Part shown: positions 51,564 through 56,119 of the stretch, one piece after another
Layout: every line of letters starts with the position of its first letter
Position numbering within the stretch: position 1 is the stretch's first letter
The notes under the pieces: model-generated
Told to the model about the DNA's origin: nothing
The model's database searches: none
What the model saw: only the letters and a program-made list of their open reading frames with translations
Program-made: the position numbers and the translations under genes
Assembly: GCA_003141855.1 (NCBI GenBank)
Contig: PLNS01000004.1
Span: 1-56,119 of the forward strand
Direction of reading: 5' to 3'
DNA from: Candidatus Bathyarchaeota archaeon
GTDB lineage: Archaea; Thermoproteota; Bathyarchaeia; Bathyarchaeales; Bathycorpusculaceae
Length of the DNA stretch: 56,119 bases

Positions 51564-51710
51564 TAACTAACCCCATTTTGCGGCACAAAGTTTCTTCCTT
51601 AGCCACCTATTAGCTTTTACATGCTTTTTTTATCTTTCGATGCTAAGCTGCAACTTTCAATAACCTCATCTGTGCAACTTAAAAACCTTCAGCAAAACAC
51701 CATGCATTAT

Positions 51711-52118
51711 TCAGGAAAAAAACGTTTTCTGCCGTTTTGCAGCCCTGTCACTCTGCAATTTCTTGTAAACCAAATCCACATTTTTCCGTTCAACATAGCC
51801 CTTGTGTGGGCGAAAACCCCCTGAGAATCCTCCGGGGATGTGCATGAGTTCATGAATCAAAGTTCTCTCTTTATCCTCAGCAGACATCTTGTCAAAAATC
51901 TCCGAAATAACCTCGATCGTGTAGGATGGCGGAAGGTTTAGAACGCCATGCCAAATCTTGCCTAACCCGTGAATTCGGGCGATGGTGCGCCGTGCCTTGG
52001 AGCCTTTGCTTCGCACGCAAAAAACAAACTGCGGCACGACATGGTAGAACTCGCATTCCTGCGCTAACTGGTCAACTTGTTTTTTGATTTCTGGAGCCTC
52101 AAAATACTTTATCGGCAC
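51711..52118 (-). CDS. Putative metallopeptidase
   Basis: A 135-residue protein with HELMH (TLIHELMHIPGGFSGGF), zinc-metallopeptidase motif, plus a downstream HKG that may supply the third ligand, and a basic N-terminal region. Resembles COG4900-type predicted metallopeptidases. It lies between topoisomerase IB and the P-type ATPase. Confidence 0.8.
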   Translation of the reverse strand: MPIKYFEAPEIKKQVDQLAQECEFYHVVPQFVFCVRSKGSKARRTIARIHGLGKIWHGVLNLPPSYTIEVISEIFDKMSAEDKERTLIHELMHIPGGFSGGFRPHKGYVERKNVDLVYKKLQSDRAAKRQKTFFS

Positions 52119-52168
52119 TGCAATACCCTCTCCCGTTTACCTTCTGATATGTTGTTTGGGTTAAAAAG

Positions 52169-54781
52169 CTAAGTGTTTTTCCGCAGAATTTTCGCAAGTT
52201 CCATCCAGAAGGTAGCCACAAACGACACGGCAATGACTAGAGCCCAATCCTGCAAGCTTAAACCAGTAATCTGCAGGGACGTCTGTATGAATGGCAATGA
52301 GGTGCCTGCAAGTAAGGTCACAAACACAAGCAGTGCCCACAGTAGCATGACTTTGTTTGAAAGCAAACCTTCCTTTATCAGCGGTTCGCGTTCCGAGCGG
52401 AAGTTCAGTGCAAGGAAAATGTGCCCAAACATCCACGTCGCAAACGCCACCGTCCGAGCGTAAGGTAAACTTTGCGTTATATACCATGCGAACAGGAAAG
52501 TTGCCGTGACAGCTATAAAGAGGCCCAATGCCCCCAAAAATAGGGTTCTTAGCATGGACTTGTTGAGGAATTTCTCTTTTGGGCTGATGGGCGGCTTTTG
52601 CATAGTTCCCGTTTCTTCGGGTTCAGCGACAAAGGTGGCGGAGGCTGCTAAATCCATGAAGAGTTCGAGCACTATGATTTGTATTGGAGCAAACGGAAGC
52701 GGAATGCCCAGGATGATTGGGACAATGAAGATGGAAACTAACGCTACCTTGCATGCTAAGTAGTAGCGGACGCCCTTGCGTAGGTTGCCGAACAATTTGC
52801 GGCCTTCCTTCACGGCTGTTTCAATCGTGGCAAAGTTGTCGTCGGTCAGTATCATGCTTGCCGCTTCTTTCGCAACATCCGTTCCGCGGATGCCCATCGC
52901 AATCCCGATGTGGGCTTCTTTTAGCGCTGGAGCATCGTTAATGCCGTCGCCCGTGACTGCTACGACTTCGCCGTTCTCCTTGAGCAGCCTGACCAGACGC
53001 AGCTTGTCCTCAGGAGCCACTCGGGCAAAAACAAACGTGTGCTTCAACGCTTCTTTCAAGTCAGCGTCGGTCATTTTTGCGATTTCGCTGCCCGTTAACA
53101 CGTTTGCGCTGTTTATGCCGACTTGGCTGGCGATTGTCCTTGCGGTTTCAGGGTGGTCTCCTGTAATCATGATCACTTTGATTCCTGCTTCTTGGCAAGT
53201 CTTGATGGCGCCCCTGACTTCTTTGCGAGGCGGGTCGATGAAGCCTATGACGCCGACGAAGACGATGTCTCGCTCAAGGCTCTCCTTGTTGGACGCTGAA
53301 TCGGCTGGTAATCGGTGGTACCCAAAAGCCAGAAGACGCTCGCCTGAACGCGCCATCTGCGCTATTACCCCAAGAACTTCACTTCTTAAGGCATCCGTGA
53401 GCGGTGCCTCTTCGCCTCCGAGCAAAATTTTACTGGAGTTTTCAAGGATTTTCTCGGGTGCACCACTGGACAGAGCAATCAAGGAGTTGCCGTACTGGTA
53501 AACGTAGGAGGCGAGTTTGCGTTTAACATCAAAGCTTAATTCATCTTTAAGAACCCAATCTTTCGACAGGGCTTGAACATCGATGCCGTCTTGCTTTAAG
53601 CGTTGCAGGATTGCTTGAGCCATAGGATTATCCAACCCAGCGGTTCCTGCCATGTCGCGGATGGCGTCGCTTGCCAAAAGACCCGTTCTTAATGCCGCTT
53701 TCTCATTTTCCTTAAACTCGCCCGTTGAGCGTATGGCGCCGTCAAAATAGAAGTGCTCAACCCTCATCTCGTTCTCCGTAATCGTGCCCGTCTTGTCTGT
53801 GGCAATGACGGTTACGGTTCCAAGAGTTTCCGCCCCAAGCAAACGCTTCACAATGGCGCCCTTGCGCGATAATGCATAGCTGCCGACGCCCAAAACCATC
53901 GTGATTATAATGGGAAGCTCTTCGGGGATAACCACAAACGCCAAAGACAACCCGTAAAGCACAGCCTCTCCAGGATTAGGCTGCAAACCCCTAACATAGC
54001 TTAGAACTGGGATTAATATGGCGAAGAAGAGCGCAACCCAAACCAGCGTTTTCGAAAGTTGCTTCATGGCTAATTGGAGGGCGGTTTTGGGTTCTTTGAC
54101 GGCTTTTGTTATGCCTGCGACCCTTCCAAGCTCCGTGCTTACGCCCGTGGCGGTTACGAGCGCTTTTGCCCTTCCACGTGTAATTACGGTTCCAGTGAAA
54201 AGCATATTTGTTTGGTCGGTGATTCTGGTTTCACTCGGCAACACTGCGGCGGCATCTTTGGCAGCTGGGAACGATTCGCCCGTCAACGAGGACTCATCAA
54301 CTTCTAACCCGTAAGCCTCAAGAATTCGAGCATCCGCTGGAACTCTTTGCCCCACCTTCAAAAGCAAAATGTCGCCTGGAACCAAAAACGCCGTCTGAAC
54401 CTCTACAGGTTGACCGTTTCTAAGCACCAAAGCGGTCGGCGGCGCCAATTGCCCAAGCGCTGAAATGGAGCGCTTAGCCCTGTACTCGTTCCAAACTTCA
54501 GCCAAGACAAGGATGATGATTATCACGATGATTGTTAGGGCGTCGGTTAAACTGCCCAGGACACTGTAGAGCACTCCAACCGCAATCAATAGTAGAATCA
54601 TGGGTTCAGTGATTTCTTCCTTTAAAATGCCAAGGAAGCGGATTTCCTTTTCCTCAACGAGAGTGTTTTTTCCGTGCTGGGTTAGCCGCTGTGCTGCCTC
54701 TTGGTCTGTTAAGCCCCTTTCAGGGTTAACGCCTAACGCCCGTGTCAGTTTTTGTGTGTCTTTTGAATGCGATTGGCTCAT
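52169..54781 (-). CDS. P-type cation-transporting ATPase
   Basis: An 870-residue pump of the P2A/Ca2+-ATPase type. In order: N-terminal cation-ATPase domain; TGES actuator loop (SSLTGESFPAAK); M4 IPEELP variant of the PEGLP motif; the phosphorylated Asp in DKTGTITENE; the nucleotide domain with KRKLASY and SSGAPEKIL; MITGDHPETA and the TGDGINDAPALKEA hinge; and six C-terminal helices. The substrate is probably Ca2+ or another cation but is not proven. ATG start. Normal length. Confidence 0.93.
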   Translation of the reverse strand: MSQSHSKDTQKLTRALGVNPERGLTDQEAAQRLTQHGKNTLVEEKEIRFLGILKEEITEPMILLLIAVGVLYSVLGSLTDALTIIVIIIILVLAEVWNEYRAKRSISALGQLAPPTALVLRNGQPVEVQTAFLVPGDILLLKVGQRVPADARILEAYGLEVDESSLTGESFPAAKDAAAVLPSETRITDQTNMLFTGTVITRGRAKALVTATGVSTELGRVAGITKAVKEPKTALQLAMKQLSKTLVWVALFFAILIPVLSYVRGLQPNPGEAVLYGLSLAFVVIPEELPIIITMVLGVGSYALSRKGAIVKRLLGAETLGTVTVIATDKTGTITENEMRVEHFYFDGAIRSTGEFKENEKAALRTGLLASDAIRDMAGTAGLDNPMAQAILQRLKQDGIDVQALSKDWVLKDELSFDVKRKLASYVYQYGNSLIALSSGAPEKILENSSKILLGGEEAPLTDALRSEVLGVIAQMARSGERLLAFGYHRLPADSASNKESLERDIVFVGVIGFIDPPRKEVRGAIKTCQEAGIKVIMITGDHPETARTIASQVGINSANVLTGSEIAKMTDADLKEALKHTFVFARVAPEDKLRLVRLLKENGEVVAVTGDGINDAPALKEAHIGIAMGIRGTDVAKEAASMILTDDNFATIETAVKEGRKLFGNLRKGVRYYLACKVALVSIFIVPIILGIPLPFAPIQIIVLELFMDLAASATFVAEPEETGTMQKPPISPKEKFLNKSMLRTLFLGALGLFIAVTATFLFAWYITQSLPYARTVAFATWMFGHIFLALNFRSEREPLIKEGLLSNKVMLLWALLVFVTLLAGTSLPFIQTSLQITGLSLQDWALVIAVSFVATFWMELAKILRKNT

Positions 54782-55115
54782 CGGCAGTTCCTAAACCTAT
54801 AGGTTTGAGATAATTACTAAAGGTTGCGAAAGCGACCATGCCCTAAAAAGATTGCGCAGGTAATCGGTAGAATTTAGAGAGCTCAAAGTTTTCCTTTTTC
54901 ACTGTTTATGCTACTTGCAGTCTTGATTGCATAAAAAACTGTTGCCAAAAACAAGATAACGATGGTTTTAAGCTTAATTACTATGAGAAAGCTTGCATTG
55001 GTGCATTGTAAGCAATCGCCAAACTGCAATTTGTTTTTTGCAAACAATTTTTGGCTTATTATGCAAAACTTTATAACCGCGCCAAACGTTTTGTGTCTAA
55101 AAAGGTAGAAGCAAA
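54782..55115. promoter_or_regulatory. Intergenic with strong TATA box
   Basis: About 334 bases; the TATA box CTTTATAA (55069-55076) lies about 40 bases before the ATG at 55116, with AAGGTAG as ribosome site. The upstream half also holds AAACCTATAGGTTT near 54790-54803, a small palindrome related to the CCTATAGG repeat core. Confidence 0.6.
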
Positions 55116-56036
55116 ATGAAATTCGGTACATACATGTTTGAAGCAAAGAAAGTTCCAGGCTTCGATTATGACCTTTTCCGAGTAAAACCAGAAGTAGGCA
55201 GACGAATGCCGCCAAAAGCTGACATGCACAGCAACATCGCAATCTTCGGAGACAACGTAACCGCTCGTATCCACCCAGACTGGATTTCACAATCAGATTT
55301 AGGCCCCGCATGGAGAACCAACGACAACTTTAACGTTCGCTGGGAAGTACTCTGTGCAACCCAACCCGAACACCGCGCAGAACAACTTGACTACATCGAA
55401 GACGTTGCACGCAAAAGCCAAGGAATCTGGCTAAACAGCATCCACTTCGCAGAACACGGCCACTGCACATGCCCACGATGCAAAGATCTATGGAAGAAAA
55501 GCGGCTTAAGCTGGTACGAATGGCGAAGAAAAGAAGTCACCAACTACATGGCACAAGTAAGCGACCGCGTACGCAACAGAGCAAAGAAAAAATTCGTCAT
55601 CGGCGTCCTCCCAGACCCAGTTACAAACTATGAACGCTTCGGCGTCAACTTCGACGACCTAGCACCACTAACCGACGAATTCCTCGTTGTAATGTTCAAC
55701 AAAAACTACGCTACACCATGGTACAACGAAATGCTTACACGTAACTTCAAGAAACTCTTCAAAGACGTCCCACTCAACATTGCATTATACGTTATCGGTC
55801 CAGGCGACGACCCCAAAGAAACACCAACCCCTGCTGAGCTCTTAACAGTCTCAGTCCGCATGGCACGCGCAGGAGTAGACGGACTCCTATACCTCACAGA
55901 CAAAGCAGCACAAATGCAAGAATTCCAAAAAGCAGCAATCTCCCAAAAAGATGTTCGCGAACGCCTAAAGAGCTACGGCGGAAAAGCAGGTCAAGAAGTT
56001 CTCGACTTAGTCACAAGTTGGGAAAAGATCGTATAA
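55116..56036 (+). CDS. TIM-barrel-like protein with CxxC motif, unknown
   Basis: A 306-residue cytosolic-looking protein with no signal peptide. An alternating beta/alpha pattern with conserved-looking GIWLNSIHFAEHGHCTCPRC-W (a CxCPxC cluster), FVIGVLPDP, DEFLVVMFNKN and GVDGLLYLTDKAAQ suggests a TIM barrel related to glycoside-hydrolase-like folds. The family is not recognised. Codon use is strongly C-ending and the promoter and terminator are unusually clear, suggesting high expression. ATG start. Confidence 0.6.
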   Translation: MKFGTYMFEAKKVPGFDYDLFRVKPEVGRRMPPKADMHSNIAIFGDNVTARIHPDWISQSDLGPAWRTNDNFNVRWEVLCATQPEHRAEQLDYIEDVARKSQGIWLNSIHFAEHGHCTCPRCKDLWKKSGLSWYEWRRKEVTNYMAQVSDRVRNRAKKKFVIGVLPDPVTNYERFGVNFDDLAPLTDEFLVVMFNKNYATPWYNEMLTRNFKKLFKDVPLNIALYVIGPGDDPKETPTPAELLTVSVRMARAGVDGLLYLTDKAAQMQEFQKAAISQKDVRERLKSYGGKAGQEVLDLVTSWEKIV

Positions 56037-56060
56037 TAAGCCTTCACAAGAAACAATGCA

Positions 56061-56109
56061 GGCAGAAACAACCTATAGTGGTGAAAACCACCAAGGCTGC
56101 CCTTTTTAT
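56061..56109 (+). terminator. Nested hairpin terminator
   Basis: GGCAG / CTGCC (56061-56065 and 56097-56101) encloses CCT/AGG and a GTGGT-GAAA-ACCAC hairpin (56078-56091), followed by TTTTTATTT. Fits transcription termination of the preceding gene. Its 5' part GCAGAAACAACCTATAG also echoes the dispersed repeat. Confidence 0.7.
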
Positions 56110-56119
56110 TTAATTCATT

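Noticed and set aside
1-56119. CRISPR arrays, rRNA genes, insertion sequences or an integrase
   Set aside because: No regularly spaced repeats, no rRNA-like blocks and no DDE or tyrosine-recombinase motif were found on either strand.

Overview
The window looks like a piece of an archaeal chromosome, most likely from the Bathyarchaeia (Bathyarchaeota) or a close Thermoproteota relative. Evidence: archaeal release factor aRF1, translation factor aIF2-alpha, an HMf-type histone, tetrahydromethanopterin formyltransferase (Ftr), a eukaryote-type topoisomerase IB, the archaeal AMP pathway (form III RuBisCO, AMP phosphorylase, ribose-1,5-bisphosphate isomerase), dolichol-type glycosylation genes, TATA boxes and many TTG/GTG starts. 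The taxon call is inference; no rRNA is present.

Layout. 0-3.2 kb: a DUF2085 membrane protein, aRF1 and Ftr. 3.4-10.6 kb: an accessory region built around two tRNA genes. tRNA-Thr(GGT) has a 53-base copy of its 3' half 1.8 kb away, bracketing HicB/HicA, a winged-helix protein and a tiny RHH protein. tRNA-Leu(TAG) is followed by a histone, two orphan contractile-injection-system tube genes and a secreted protein, then by two decayed tRNA 3' remnants. 10.7-17.5 kb: housekeeping genes (aIF2-alpha, aconitase, PyrF, a phosphoesterase, an FBPase/IMPase). 17.8-21.7 kb: a GT-C/PMT/DPM-synthase glycosylation operon. 22.3-30.8 kb: a GH3-like adenylating enzyme, a PQQ-propeller surface protein and the three AMP-pathway genes, which convert AMP through ribose-1,5-bisphosphate and RuBP to 3-phosphoglycerate. 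30.8-37.9 kb: membrane proteins, AIM24, NERD, two secreted proteins each preceded by the same 42-base hairpin element, and an AhbC/AhbD/NirJ-like radical SAM protein. 38-39.4 kb: RpiA and a coiled-coil membrane protein.

40.6-42.6 kb holds a tail-to-tail pair: a zinc-finger plus PD-(D/E)XK nuclease-like protein and a HEPN-like protein, a possible defence pair. 43.0-46.3 kb holds the most striking system: an overlapping three-gene operon of a zinc-ribbon membrane protein, a DUF2207-like membrane protein ending in a tail of ten alternating cysteines, and a radical SAM/SPASM enzyme with a PqqD-like peptide-binding N-terminus. This looks like a peptide-tail modification system acting on a membrane protein.

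46.3-56.1 kb holds a HAD phosphatase fused to a dolichol-kinase-like membrane domain, a two-gene nuclease-fold operon, CooT-like and DUF167 proteins, topoisomerase IB, a metallopeptidase, a P-type cation ATPase, and a TIM-barrel-like protein with a clear promoter and terminator hairpin.

Dispersed short repeats lie in the intergenic spaces (a GCAGAAACCTATAGGGG family and a CTTTAAATAAGGGG family). No CRISPR array, rRNA, insertion sequence or integrase was seen.
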